DNA of 64,000 nucleotides, taken from positions 226,446 through 290,445 of the forward strand of contig NZ_MJGV01000079.1 in the NCBI RefSeq assembly GCF_001865015.1, in the 5' to 3' direction. A model generated the notes under the pieces. The model worked only from the letters and a program-made list of their open reading frames with translations. It did not search any database and had not been told where the DNA came from. Within the stretch, counting starts at the first letter, position 1, and every line of letters begins with the position of its first letter. Of this stretch, positions 33,149 to 40,893 are shown piece after piece. This DNA is from Curtobacterium sp. MMLR14_010. Its GTDB lineage: Bacteria; Actinomycetota; Actinomycetes; Actinomycetales; Microbacteriaceae. Both the position numbers and the translations under genes were made by a program.

Positions 33149-33945
33149 CGGTCGCTCCTCAGGAAGTGGTTCAGGCCCTCGGCCCACCCCTGTGGGGCCG
33201 GGGTGGTCGTGCGGTGGACCCGCTCGGTGCGGTCGTCGGCGAGCGGTCCCGGTGCCGGTCCGACGCCGCGGACGACGACGGCCAGGTCGACGGCGTCGAG
33301 CATCGCGGTGTCGTTCGGCCCGTCGCCGAGGCCGATGGTCCGTGGCGCGGAGCCGGTCCGGCGCTCGTGGTCGGCGACGAGGGTCCGGACGGCGGCGCCC
33401 TTGTCAGCTCCGGCTGGCAGCACGTGCCAGAACCGGCCGCCGCGGACCAGGTCGAAGCCGGCGTCGGTCAGGGCCGACCGGAACGCCGCTGCGCGGTCGT
33501 CGTCCGCCGCGTGCCACCGCACGACCTCGGAGGCGGCTCGGCGCCGGGCAGCGCTCGCCCCGTCGAGGTCGAGGCCCGTCCAGGCCACGACCTCCGCGTC
33601 GGACACGCCGGAGAACGTCGCGAAGTGCAGGTCGAGCGCCCGTCGGACCCGCTCGAGCACGGTGCGGAGCCGATCCAGGTCGCCGTCCGTCGGGCCGACC
33701 AGGACACGGTCGTCCGTCCCGACGACGACGGCGCCGTTCTCGGCGACGAACGGCTGCCCGGTCAGGCCCGTGCGCGCCTGCAGCGCCGCGATCTCGACCG
33801 CGGTCTTGCTGCTGCAGAACACCACGGGGACGTTCGCTCGACGGAGCCGGTCGAGCATCGGCAGCGCCGCGTCGAACGTGTAGTCGTGGTGGTCCAGCAG
33901 GGTGCCGTCGAGGTCGGTGACGACCATGAGGTCGGGTTCAGGCAT
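33145..33945 (-). CDS. HAD-IIB phosphatase (mannosyl/glucosyl-3-phosphoglycerate phosphatase type)
   Basis: 266 residues. HAD motifs: I TDLDGTLLD, II CSSKTAVEI, III GADKGAAV, IV GLGDGPNDTAML. The large cap domain between motifs II and III is of the type IIB. Its partner glycosyltransferase follows with a 4-base overlap, so this enzyme probably removes the phosphate from the sugar-phosphoglycerate product, completing the solute. The ATG at 33945 follows GGAG. Confidence 0.88.
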   Translation of the reverse strand: MPEPDLMVVTDLDGTLLDHHDYTFDAALPMLDRLRRANVPVVFCSSKTAVEIAALQARTGLTGQPFVAENGAVVVGTDDRVLVGPTDGDLDRLRTVLERVRRALDLHFATFSGVSDAEVVAWTGLDLDGASAARRRAASEVVRWHAADDDRAAAFRSALTDAGFDLVRGGRFWHVLPAGADKGAAVRTLVADHERRTGSAPRTIGLGDGPNDTAMLDAVDLAVVVRGVGPAPGPLADDRTERVHRTTTPAPQGWAEGLNHFLRSDR

Positions 33946-34030
33946 CGGGCTCCGCTCGCGGCTGGTTGGGCTGCGGGCGGCGATGCCCGCCGACCAGCCT
34001 GCCACCTGCCGTGAACGCGCGGGTGAACAG

Positions 34031-34132
34031 ACGGGAGGCTCCCCACCGGTCACGGCCGACCCGCCGCTGGCGCGTCGGTCCGGGACCGGCCGGCGTGGGC
34101 CCAGGTGCCAGCTGGCACCGAGCCTCCCGTCC
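34031..34132. repeat. Long composite palindromic element, copy A
   Basis: About 100 bases. The outer arms ACGGGAGGCTC and GAGCCTCCCGT enclose a conserved interior (CCCCACCGGTCACGGCCGAC ... GGCGTGGGCCCAGGTGCCAGC). An almost identical element lies at 56027-56130, where both outer arms differ at the same paired position. Lies between the solute operon promoter and the beta-propeller gene. Confidence 0.88.
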
Positions 34133-34174
34133 GGTGGTCCGCCAGCCCGTCACCGCGCGCCGCCGTCGCGGCGC

Positions 34175-35929
34175 TCAGTGCGTGGGGCCGCCGGTGATCG
34201 AGCAGTCGTCAACGGTCAGCGAGCCGCCTGTCTCGGAAGCGTTGGCCGAGTACACCTGCATCGCGACGGTCTTCCCGTTCTCCCACAACGTGTGCTGCGT
34301 CGACAGGCGGGTCCAGACACCAACGGCGAGTTCCTCGACGTCCCACCCCGTCGGCAGCGCGGCCGGCGGCGCGTCCGCGCTCCACTCAGCCGACCGGAGC
34401 GCGGCGGACATGCCACTGGTGCTCGGCTTCACCCAACACGAGGCCCGGTAGCCGCCGATCCGGATGCTGTTGGTGGTGATGGTCCTCGAGGCCCCCACCG
34501 CCCCTGGCGCGGTCGAGTCCGGCGTGATCGTGACGGCACTGGACCCACCATGGACGGGTGATGGGGTCCGCGCGATCGTACCGGCGCCGATCGTCCCCCA
34601 CGCGTCCGTACCGTGCTCGAAGCCTGGGTCCTGGAGGAGTTCCCCGGGTGTGACCCGTGTCGGCACCGCGTCCGTGGGCACGTAGGTCTGGACGCCACAG
34701 TTGGTCGCGACGAACAGCCGGTGCTGTGCCACTGCCAGGTTGCCTTCGTGTCCTCCGTCCGTGCAGGGGTCGATCGTCTCGCTGCGCTGCGCGCCGGTCA
34801 CCTCGTCGAGGGCGACGATCGATGCCGGGTCCGACGAGCCGCTCGCGGAGCTCAGCCAGACGATGCCGTTCGAGACGACCGGGGCGGCGAGGGGAGAGGT
34901 GGGGAAGATCGAGTCCATGGGCAGGCGGTGGGTCCAGATCACCCTGCCGGTCTTGAGCCCGACGGCACTGACAGTCGAGGGCGTCGCGGGTGTCCCGGTG
35001 CTGCCGATGCTCGTGACGAAGCCGATCTTGCCGTCGAAGGCCATCGAGTACTCAGACCTGGGGATCATCCGCACCAGGCGACCGCTCTTGGCACCGACGA
35101 CGATGGTCTCGGCCCCTGGCAGGTAGAGCAGCCCGTCGTGCAAGGACGGACGTACCCGGTTGAGGTTGTAGTCGGGGGAACCCGCCTGGACGCCCTTCGG
35201 GTAGACGAGGTTCCAGAGTTCACGCCCCGACGTGTCGAACGCCTGCACGCCCGCGCTGTTCGCGAAGAACACTCGGCCGCCGCCGATCAGCGTCCAGCCG
35301 TGCTCTGACGGGAAGGGGATGTCGAACTTGCTCCTGCCCGTGGCAGCGGACAGCACCGAGTGTTCGTTGGCGACCAAGCCCGAGCCCGCGCTGACGACCC
35401 AGTCGACCGAACCACCACGGAACGTGCTCCAGAGCTTCTTGCCGGTCTGCTCCGACAGCGCGTCGAGCCTGCCGGTCTCCGCGCCGGTCTTGGCGTTCAC
35501 CGCCGTGTGGACCACGAAGACCTTGCCGCCGGCGACCGTCGCGGACTTCGCCGCGCCGTACTGTTTCCGCCACAGCAGAGTGCCGGTGGCCGTGCTGTAG
35601 GCCGAGACGCTGGTGCAGCTGAACTGAGCCTCGAAGACGACGGTCGACGTCCTCGTCACACCGATGGACTTCGTAGCGACGGTGCCGGACGACGGGCAGT
35701 GTGCGGGGGCGTTGCGCCAGCTCGGAGCGATCGTCGCCGGGAGTGTCTCACCGAGCTGAGCGTTCTGGTTCGCACCATCGATCCCGGCTCCGATGGCGTT
35801 CGTGCCAGACGCCGGCGGAGCAGCATGTCCCGGCGTGATCGAGGCGGCAGCGGCTGGCGTGGGTACGGCCAGCGCTCCGAGCAGCAGCGCCGTCGTGGTG
35901 AGTGCGACGAGACGTGGACGCCAGGACAT
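34175..35929 (-). CDS. Secreted PQQ-like beta-propeller protein with C-terminal carbohydrate-binding-like domain
   Basis: 584 residues, ATG at 35929. Signal peptide ending AAAA (about residue 33). The middle consists of repeated WD/PQQ-like blades, each with a pattern such as YSTATGTLLWRKQYG, LDALSEQTGKKLWSTF, AVGLKTGRVIWTHRL and VALDEVTGAQ. The last about 150 residues (LLQDPGFEHGTDAWG ... SSAVTITPDS) resemble a CBM-like jelly roll. No catalytic residues seen; a surface binding or structural protein is likely. Alone in its transcript. Confidence 0.85.
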   Translation of the reverse strand: MSWRPRLVALTTTALLLGALAVPTPAAAASITPGHAAPPASGTNAIGAGIDGANQNAQLGETLPATIAPSWRNAPAHCPSSGTVATKSIGVTRTSTVVFEAQFSCTSVSAYSTATGTLLWRKQYGAAKSATVAGGKVFVVHTAVNAKTGAETGRLDALSEQTGKKLWSTFRGGSVDWVVSAGSGLVANEHSVLSAATGRSKFDIPFPSEHGWTLIGGGRVFFANSAGVQAFDTSGRELWNLVYPKGVQAGSPDYNLNRVRPSLHDGLLYLPGAETIVVGAKSGRLVRMIPRSEYSMAFDGKIGFVTSIGSTGTPATPSTVSAVGLKTGRVIWTHRLPMDSIFPTSPLAAPVVSNGIVWLSSASGSSDPASIVALDEVTGAQRSETIDPCTDGGHEGNLAVAQHRLFVATNCGVQTYVPTDAVPTRVTPGELLQDPGFEHGTDAWGTIGAGTIARTPSPVHGGSSAVTITPDSTAPGAVGASRTITTNSIRIGGYRASCWVKPSTSGMSAALRSAEWSADAPPAALPTGWDVEELAVGVWTRLSTQHTLWENGKTVAMQVYSANASETGGSLTVDDCSITGGPTH

Positions 35930-36030
35930 GGAGAGCTCCGATCTGCGGGTGTCGGTCGGGAACGACACCACGAACCTTATCCACGACAGAGCCTCACGTC
36001 CGGGCGCCTGTTGACGCGCCCGCACCCAGA

Positions 36031-36070
36031 ACGGGGGGGTCTGCGCCAGCTGGCACCGCGCCTCCCGTCC
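36031..36070. repeat. Degenerate palindromic element
   Basis: A weakened copy: the right arm (CTGGCACCGCGCCTCCCGT) is intact, but the left arm is altered (ACGGGGGGGTCTGCGCCAG). It lies upstream of the beta-propeller gene and next to the 20-bp inverted repeat at 36093-36149. Confidence 0.7.
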
Positions 36071-36092
36071 GGCCCGGTTCGCTCGCCGTCAA

Positions 36093-36149
36093 CGAGGGAG
36101 CAGAAGACGTCGAGTGGTTCGCGCGCACCCGACGTCTTCTGCTCCCTCG
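36093..36149. terminator. 20-bp perfect inverted repeat after the MATE gene
   Basis: Perfect arms CGAGGGAGCAGAAGACGTCG (36093-36112) and complement (36130-36149) with a 17-base loop. It lies 20 bases past the stop of the MATE gene (minus strand). A long-stem hairpin here would end its transcript, though there is no T-tract. Similar long inverted repeats follow other genes at 50313, 57135 and 63114. Confidence 0.65.
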
Positions 36150-36169
36150 ATGCGGACGGGCCCCGCCCG

Positions 36170-37624
36170 TCAGGCCGCCGCCTGTTCCAGCACCGCCTCG
36201 GCGCGCTCCGCGCTGCCCGCGTCGAGTCCGCGGTCGATGCGGCCCCGGGCCGCCAGCCAGATGACGACGCCGGCCAGGAAGACCAGGACCTCGGTGATCG
36301 TCAGCGCCCAGATGATGCCGGCGAGCCCGAACCAGAGGTTGCCGAGCAGGACGATCGGGATGAACAGCACGCCCTGCGCCAGCGACATCGCGATCGCCGG
36401 CGTCGCGAGCCCCGCCGCCTGGAACAGCGACGTGAACAGCCCCGTGAACCCGTTCACCACCGTGGCGACGAGCTGCGCGACCAGGATCGTCAGGCCGATG
36501 GCCAACACCGAGTGGTCCGAGGAGAAGACGGTGAAGACCTGCTCCCGGAAGACGAAGACGGTGCCGGAGAACAGCAGCACGATCGCCCCGACCGTCAGTG
36601 CCGATGCCCGCAGCGCCGAGCGCAGGCGTTCCCGGTCGCCCTTGCCGTACGCGTAGGCCAGCAGCGGCAGGACCCCGATCGTGACACCCATCACCAGGAA
36701 CTCCGGCACCTGGGCGATCCGGACGGCGACGCCCATCGCAGCCAGCGGGTCGTCGCCGTACTGGGCAGCCAGGTTGTTGAGCACGAGGGTCGTGACGATG
36801 AGGAACCCGGCCTGCAGCAGCTCGCTGACGCCGATGCCGAACACCGGCTGCAGGACCGAGCGACGGAGCGTGAACCAGCGGAGCGACAGGCTGACGTTCT
36901 CGCTGTGGGTCTCGAGCCAGCGCACCCAGTAGACGATGCTCACGAGGTTCGCCAGCCCCACCGCGAGCGCGGCCCCGGCGACGCCCCAGTGCAGCACCAG
37001 GATGAACAGCACGTCGAACACCAGGTTCCCGACGGTCGACAGGATGAGCCCGACCATCGCCTGCCGCGCTGCCCCCTCGGCCCGGATCATCTGCTCGAGA
37101 CAGAACGACGCGGCGAGCACCGGCACGAAGGCGAGCATCACGCTGACGTAGGCGCTGGTCGCGGGCACCGCCGCCGCATCCGCCCCGAGCAGGCCGACCA
37201 GGGGCCGGAGGAACAGCAGCCCGAGGCCGCCGAGCACGATGCCCGTCACGACCGACCCCCAGACGGCGAAGGACGCGACGTGCTTGATCTCGCCGGCCTT
37301 CGCGGGGTCGTGCTCGGAGGCGCCGAGCAACCGCGACATGAGCGAGCTGCCGCCGACGCCGAACACGCCGCCGACCGCCATCACCAGCCCGAGCAGCGGC
37401 GTGCCGAAGGTGATCGCCGCCAGCAGCGAGGTGTCGTGCTGCGCGCCGATGAAGCCCGCGTTGATGACGTTGTACAGGGCGCTGACGACCATCGCCGCGG
37501 CCATCGGCACACACAGGTGCACGAGGGCTCTGGCGATCGGGGCAGCGGAGAGGTACCAGCGGTTCTTCTCCGCTGCGGTGGTGGTGGTGGGGCTGGTGCT
37601 GGTGCTGGTTCCGGTGGTGCTCAT
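36170..37624 (-). CDS. MATE-family multidrug efflux protein
   Basis: 484 residues with twelve hydrophobic segments in two six-segment halves. Typical MATE segments include PMAAAMVVSALYNVINAGFIG and, in the second half, GIGVSELLQAGFLIVTTLVLNN. Expels cationic drugs in exchange for Na+ or H+. Preceded on the same strand by a MarR-type regulator (201 bases upstream), which probably controls it, and by three 34-bp tandem repeats. Confidence 0.92.
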   Translation of the reverse strand: MSTTGTSTSTSPTTTTAAEKNRWYLSAAPIARALVHLCVPMAAAMVVSALYNVINAGFIGAQHDTSLLAAITFGTPLLGLVMAVGGVFGVGGSSLMSRLLGASEHDPAKAGEIKHVASFAVWGSVVTGIVLGGLGLLFLRPLVGLLGADAAAVPATSAYVSVMLAFVPVLAASFCLEQMIRAEGAARQAMVGLILSTVGNLVFDVLFILVLHWGVAGAALAVGLANLVSIVYWVRWLETHSENVSLSLRWFTLRRSVLQPVFGIGVSELLQAGFLIVTTLVLNNLAAQYGDDPLAAMGVAVRIAQVPEFLVMGVTIGVLPLLAYAYGKGDRERLRSALRASALTVGAIVLLFSGTVFVFREQVFTVFSSDHSVLAIGLTILVAQLVATVVNGFTGLFTSLFQAAGLATPAIAMSLAQGVLFIPIVLLGNLWFGLAGIIWALTITEVLVFLAGVVIWLAARGRIDRGLDAGSAERAEAVLEQAAA

Positions 37625-37703
37625 GGCTGTCCCCTTCCGGGCAGGGCTGAGCGCGCGCCGACGAGGGCCGGCACGGCATGGCTGATGGCGCGACGGCAGG
37701 GGT

Positions 37704-37805
37704 CGTCGCGTGGTGGCGCGGTCAGGTCCGGCAGGGCCGTCGCGTGGTGCGATGGACGGTTCCGGCGGGGCCGTCGCGTGGGCAGGCTGGCGCCTCCGGC
37801 GGACG
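37704..37805. repeat. Three 34-bp tandem repeats between MarR and MATE genes
   Basis: Three imperfect 34-bp units each beginning CGTCGCGTGG (at 37704, 37738 and 37772) and ending near TCCGGCRGGGC. They lie within the leader between the regulator stop and the MATE start. A left-arm fragment of the dispersed palindrome (GGGAGGCTCGGCTGCAG) follows at 37809-37825. Confidence 0.75.
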
Positions 37806-37825
37806 GCCGGGAGGCTCGGCTGCAG

Positions 37826-38263
37826 TTACCGGGAGGGTTCCGGCAGCTCGGCGGTCACCTTGAGCAGGAGGTCGCGGAGCGTGGCGCGCTCGTCCGGACT
37901 GAGCGGGGCGAGCAGGCGGTCGTCGAGGGCGAGCATCGCGTCCTCGAACCCGGCGATCAGGTCGATGCCGGTGGGTGTGGCGTACACGAGCTTCGTCCGG
38001 GCGTTGCCGGCGTCGGCTCGTCGTTCGATGAGGCCCCGTTTCTCGAGCCCCTGCAGGAGGCTCGACACGCTGGCCGCACTGGTCCGGGTCATCTCGGCGA
38101 TGTCGCGCTGGATGGCGCCCGGGTTCTGCTGCAGGTAGCCGAGCACGAAGCTCTGCTCGTGCGAGAGCTCGCGCTCCCGCACCCACTCCTCGGCGCCCTT
38201 GCGCTGGGCCCACCCGATCCAGCGCATGAGCTGGAGGGGTGTGTCGAAGTGCGGTGCCTGCAT
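37826..38263 (-). CDS. MarR-family transcriptional regulator
   Basis: 145 residues from the ATG at 38263. Winged helix visible: LSHEQSFVLGYLQQNPGAIQRDIAEMTRTSAASVSSLLQGLEKRGLIERR (about 38-90), followed by the wing DAGNARTKLVYATPTG. Sits upstream of the MATE pump on the same strand. Its promoter (38271-38299) is one of the clearest in the window, with the ATG 7 bases after the -10 box and repeat half-sites over the promoter, fitting autorepression. Confidence 0.92.
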   Translation of the reverse strand: MQAPHFDTPLQLMRWIGWAQRKGAEEWVRERELSHEQSFVLGYLQQNPGAIQRDIAEMTRTSAASVSSLLQGLEKRGLIERRADAGNARTKLVYATPTGIDLIAGFEDAMLALDDRLLAPLSPDERATLRDLLLKVTAELPEPSR

Positions 38264-38270
38264 GATCAGA

Positions 38271-38299
38271 ACTCTAAGTGTTCGATCTCTAACTGTCAA
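38271..38299 (-). promoter_or_regulatory. Promoter and operator of the MarR gene
   Basis: On the minus strand: TTGACA (rc of 38294-38299), a 17-base spacer, then TAGAGT (rc of 38271-38276), and 7 bases later the ATG. Two related half-sites (CTAAGTGTTCGATC and CTAACTGTCAACCGATC on the plus strand) overlap both boxes, so a dimer bound there would block RNA polymerase. Confidence 0.75.
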
Positions 38300-38337
38300 C
38301 CGATCTGGTGTCCAGGTCGTTCTGGTTCGGTCGGAGG

Positions 38338-38601
38338 ATGACCACAGAGCATCAGCGCCGGCAGAGGCCGTGGTGGGTCATCGTGCTGCTGGTCGTGGCC
38401 ATCGCGCTGTCGCTCTGCGCTGTCGCACTGCCGCTGTGGCTGGTCTCGCTCATGCAGCAGGTGCCCTCGGCCTCGGTCGGCGAAGGGCCGCAGCGGGTCG
38501 TCTTCATCGCCCTCGGTACGTTCCTGTCGTTCGCGATGCTGGCCGGCTTCGCCTGGGCGGCGCTGATCGTCGTGCACGTCCAGCGTCGCCGGAGCAGATG
38601 A
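38338..38601 (+). CDS. Small two-segment membrane protein
   Basis: 87 residues from the ATG at 38338. Two hydrophobic segments (PWWVIVLLVVAIALSLCAV and VFIALGTFLSFAMLAGFAW) with basic ends (HQRRQRP and QRRRSR). No family recognised. The gene is divergent from MarR, sharing a 74-base region with it, so the same repressor may control it. Followed by the long GAGACGCC repeat array. Confidence 0.7.
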   Translation: MTTEHQRRQRPWWVIVLLVVAIALSLCAVALPLWLVSLMQQVPSASVGEGPQRVVFIALGTFLSFAMLAGFAWAALIVVHVQRRRSR

Positions 38602-38611
38602 CCGATCGCCG

Positions 38612-39127
38612 GCGTGCGAGTGAGACGCGGGTCGTCGTCGAGACGCCGGCGTGTGGGGGCCGCCGGTGCGCGAGACGCCGGCGTGTGGGGGCCGCCGGTG
38701 CGCGAGGCGCCGGTGTGTGGGGGTGAAACGCCGGCGTGTGGGGGCGAGACGCCGGTGTCAGTGTGGGACGCCTCGATGTCGGCGAGACGCCGTGGTTTTC
38801 GGCGGCGTCTCGGGTGCTCGGAGGTGTCTCGGTGAGACGCCGGTGTCTCGATGAACCTTGTCGCCGAGACGCCGGTGCCTCGACGTGGTGCGGGCGCGGG
38901 TTCAGCGAGACGCCGGTGTCAGTGTGAGACGCCTCGATGTCGGCGAGACGCCGTGGTTTTCGGCGGCGTCTCGGGTACTCGGAGGTGTTTCGGTGAGACG
39001 CCGGTGTCTCGATGAACCTTGTCGCTGAGACGCCGGTGTTTCGACGTGGTGCGCGTACGGGTTCTCCGAGACGCCGGTGTCTCGCGCGGAGGGGCGGACC
39101 CGGAGGAGTGAGACGCCGGCGTCTCGA
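38612..39127. repeat. GAGACGCCGGYGTCTC repeat array (long)
   Basis: About 515 bases holding fourteen GAGAC and seven GTCTC half-sites, often as full palindromes (GAGACGCCGGTGTCTCG), with irregular spacing. Part is a 161-bp tandem duplication. It fills the whole gap between the small membrane protein and the DUF808 gene; no gene is credible here. Related to the shorter array at 26913-27113. Confidence 0.9.
38746..39067. repeat. 161-bp tandem duplication within the array
   Basis: Copy 1 (38746-38906) and copy 2 (38907-39067) both start GAGACGCCGGTGTCAGTGTG, both contain TTTTCGGCGGCGTCTCGGGT and both contain CTCGATGAACCTTGTCGC, with about 10 differences, mostly transitions. The joint falls within a GAGACGCC unit, so repeat-mediated unequal exchange is a simple origin. 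Confidence 0.9.
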
Positions 39128-39149
39128 GGGCGGGCGGGGAGCGGCTGCG

Positions 39150-40034
39150 TCAGTGCGCGGTGGTCGGCGCGGGACGCAGGCGGCGGATGCCGGTGACGAC
39201 GAGCACGACGATGGCACCGAGCGCGAGACCGAACACGGCCGAGGACGCGGTGTCCGCGAACCACTCGACGACGGGCCCGGCGGGCTCCACCGCGTGGGTG
39301 ATGACGTGCAGCAGGTCGTACGGCCCGTGCCAGAACGTCTCGGCGAGGTTCGCGATCACGAGGTGCCCACCGACCCAGAGCATCGCGACGGTCCCGACGA
39401 TGCCGATCGTGCGGAACACGGCGGGCATCGAGCGCACGATGCCGTCACCGAACCGCCGCAGCCCCTGGGAGGGGTGCTCCATGAGCCGCAGCCCGACGTC
39501 GTCGATCTTCACCAGGAGTGCCACCGCGCCGTAGACGAGCGCGGTCATGCCGAGGGCGATGAGCGCCAGCGCGCCGAGGGTCAGCCAGAAGCCCATGTCG
39601 GGGTCGAGGCTGGCGAGGGCGATGAGCATGATCTCGGTGCTGAGGATCAGGTCGGTCCGGATCGCGCCGAACACGAGCTTGCGTTCGTCGCGGGAGTCGT
39701 CCCCGGCGGAGACGTGGTGGTGGCCGAACCACTCCGCGACCTTCTCGGCGCCCTCGAAGCAGAGGTAGGTGCCACCGATGACGAGCAGCCACGGCAGCAC
39801 CCACGGCGCGAACGACGACAGCAGCAGCGCCACCGGGATGATGATGACGAACTTGTTGAACAGGCTGCCGAGGGCGATGCGCCCGACGACGGGGAGCTCC
39901 CGAGCGGGCGCGAGTCCCTGCACGTACTGCGGGGTGACGGCGGCGTCGTCGATGACGACCCCGGCGGTCTTCGCGCTCGCCTTGAGCGCGGCGGAGAGGA
40001 TGTCGTCGACGACGGCGAGCAGTCCAACGGACAT
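39150..40034 (-). CDS. DUF808-family membrane protein
   Basis: 294 residues with about six hydrophobic segments. The N-terminal cytoplasmic start (MSVGLLAVVDDILSAALKA), PVVGRIALGSLFNKFVIIIPVALLL and TYLCFEGAEKVAEW are the DUF808 (YedI-like) hallmarks. Function unknown; some relatives are linked to envelope stress. It is preceded by a leaderless upstream ORF that ends 15 bases before its start, implying translational control. Confidence 0.9.
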   Translation of the reverse strand: MSVGLLAVVDDILSAALKASAKTAGVVIDDAAVTPQYVQGLAPARELPVVGRIALGSLFNKFVIIIPVALLLSSFAPWVLPWLLVIGGTYLCFEGAEKVAEWFGHHHVSAGDDSRDERKLVFGAIRTDLILSTEIMLIALASLDPDMGFWLTLGALALIALGMTALVYGAVALLVKIDDVGLRLMEHPSQGLRRFGDGIVRSMPAVFRTIGIVGTVAMLWVGGHLVIANLAETFWHGPYDLLHVITHAVEPAGPVVEWFADTASSAVFGLALGAIVVLVVTGIRRLRPAPTTAH

Positions 40035-40049
40035 GTGCGGTTCCCGGTC

Positions 40050-40112
40050 TCAGGCGGCGCGCGCGGCGCAGCGGACGTCGTCGACGGCGGGACGGGAGGG
40101 AGCTACCTGCAT
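40050..40112 (-). CDS. Leaderless 20-residue upstream ORF (putative leader peptide)
   Basis: ATG at 40112, stop TGA at 40050: 20 codons, reading MQVAPSRPAVDDVRCAARAA. TAGGGT (rc of 40120-40125) lies 7 bases before the ATG, so transcription would begin at the start codon. The RPxVDxxRxA pattern resembles the short leader peptides found upstream of transport and sulfur genes in actinobacteria. It ends 15 bases before DUF808. A role in coupling translation to an amino acid such as Cys or Arg is plausible. Confidence 0.5.
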   Translation of the reverse strand: MQVAPSRPAVDDVRCAARAA

Positions 40113-40119
40113 GAGGAGA

Positions 40120-40125
40120 ACCCTA
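40120..40125 (-). promoter_or_regulatory. -10 box of the leader peptide and DUF808 transcript
   Basis: TAGGGT on the minus strand, 7 bases before the upstream ORF start. No clear -35 box. The promoter overlaps the region just past the CutC gene stop. Confidence 0.5.
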
Positions 40126-40134
40126 TTGGTTCAC

Positions 40135-40893
40135 TCAGGTGGTGGTGCTGAGCGCAGCCCGCGCTGCCCGGACCACGTCGCTGTCGGTCACGAAGTGCGC
40201 GGAACCGTCGTCGGCCCCGCCCATCGGCACGCCCGCGTGAGCGCTGTCAGCGGCCGGGCGCTTCGCGGAGAGGTGCACGGCGGCGGCACCGGTGGCGACC
40301 AGGGCCGGTACGTCCGCGGGGATGACCCCGGCGCCGGCCATGACCTGCACGGGCCCGGCAGCCGACACCATGCGGGCGATCGTCGCCGCGCCGGTGAGGG
40401 CGGTGGGGGCGGCGCCCGAGGTCAGGACCCGGGTGAACCCGAGGTCGGCGAGCAGCGCGACGGCGGCGACGGGGTCCGCCGCGTGGTCGATCGCCCGGTG
40501 CAGGGTGACCTCGACGTCGTTCCGTAGTGCGCGGGCGGTGCCGACGAAGCGTCGCAGGACGTCGAGGTCGAGCGACCCGTCCGCGCCGAGCGCACCGACG
40601 ACGACGCCGGCCACGCCCGAGCGCACGACGGCCTCGAGCTCGCGGTCCATCAGCTCGACCTCGTCGGCGTCGTAGACGAAGCCACCCGGGCGGCACCGGA
40701 CCAGGGCGTGCACGGGGATGCCCGTCGCGACCGCGGCCTCGACGAGCCCCTGCGACGGGGTCAGCCCACCGAGTTCGAGCCCGACGCAGAGCTCGACCCG
40801 GTCGGCGCCGCCGTCGCGGGCGACGACCGCCCCCGCGGGCGAGGTGACGGCGATCTCGAGGGAGACCGGGGAGTCGGGAGTGGCAGAGGTCAC
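40135..40893 (-). CDS. cutC: CutC-family protein
   Basis: 252 residues, TIM-barrel. [37 protein letters not shown] near the start is the CutC signature; [22 protein letters not shown] and [13 protein letters not shown] follow. Copper binding is claimed for some members but not certain. It overlaps the M81 peptidase stop by GTGA and ends the minus-strand operon led by the ROK regulator, so a role in sugar or peptide metabolism is more likely here than copper handling. Confidence 0.9.
   Translation of the reverse strand: MTSATPDSPVSLEIAVTSPAGAVVARDGGADRVELCVGLELGGLTPSQGLVEAAVATGIPVHALVRCRPGGFVYDADEVELMDRELEAVVRSGVAGVVVGALGADGSLDLDVLRRFVGTARALRNDVEVTLHRAIDHAADPVAAVALLADLGFTRVLTSGAAPTALTGAATIARMVSAAGPVQVMAGAGVIPADVPALVATGAAAVHLSAKRPAADSAHAGVPMGGADDGSAHFVTDSDVVRAARAALSTTT

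Noticed and set aside
35360-38341. A 993-codon open frame on the plus strand
   Set aside because: Antisense to the beta-propeller, MATE and MarR genes, with low-complexity Gln/His/Arg-rich translation and no domain; a shadow frame.
38614-38927. Short open frames within the long repeat array
   Set aside because: They simply translate the repeat units (repeating Arg/Cys/Gly/Pro/Val) and have no ribosome site or -10 box.
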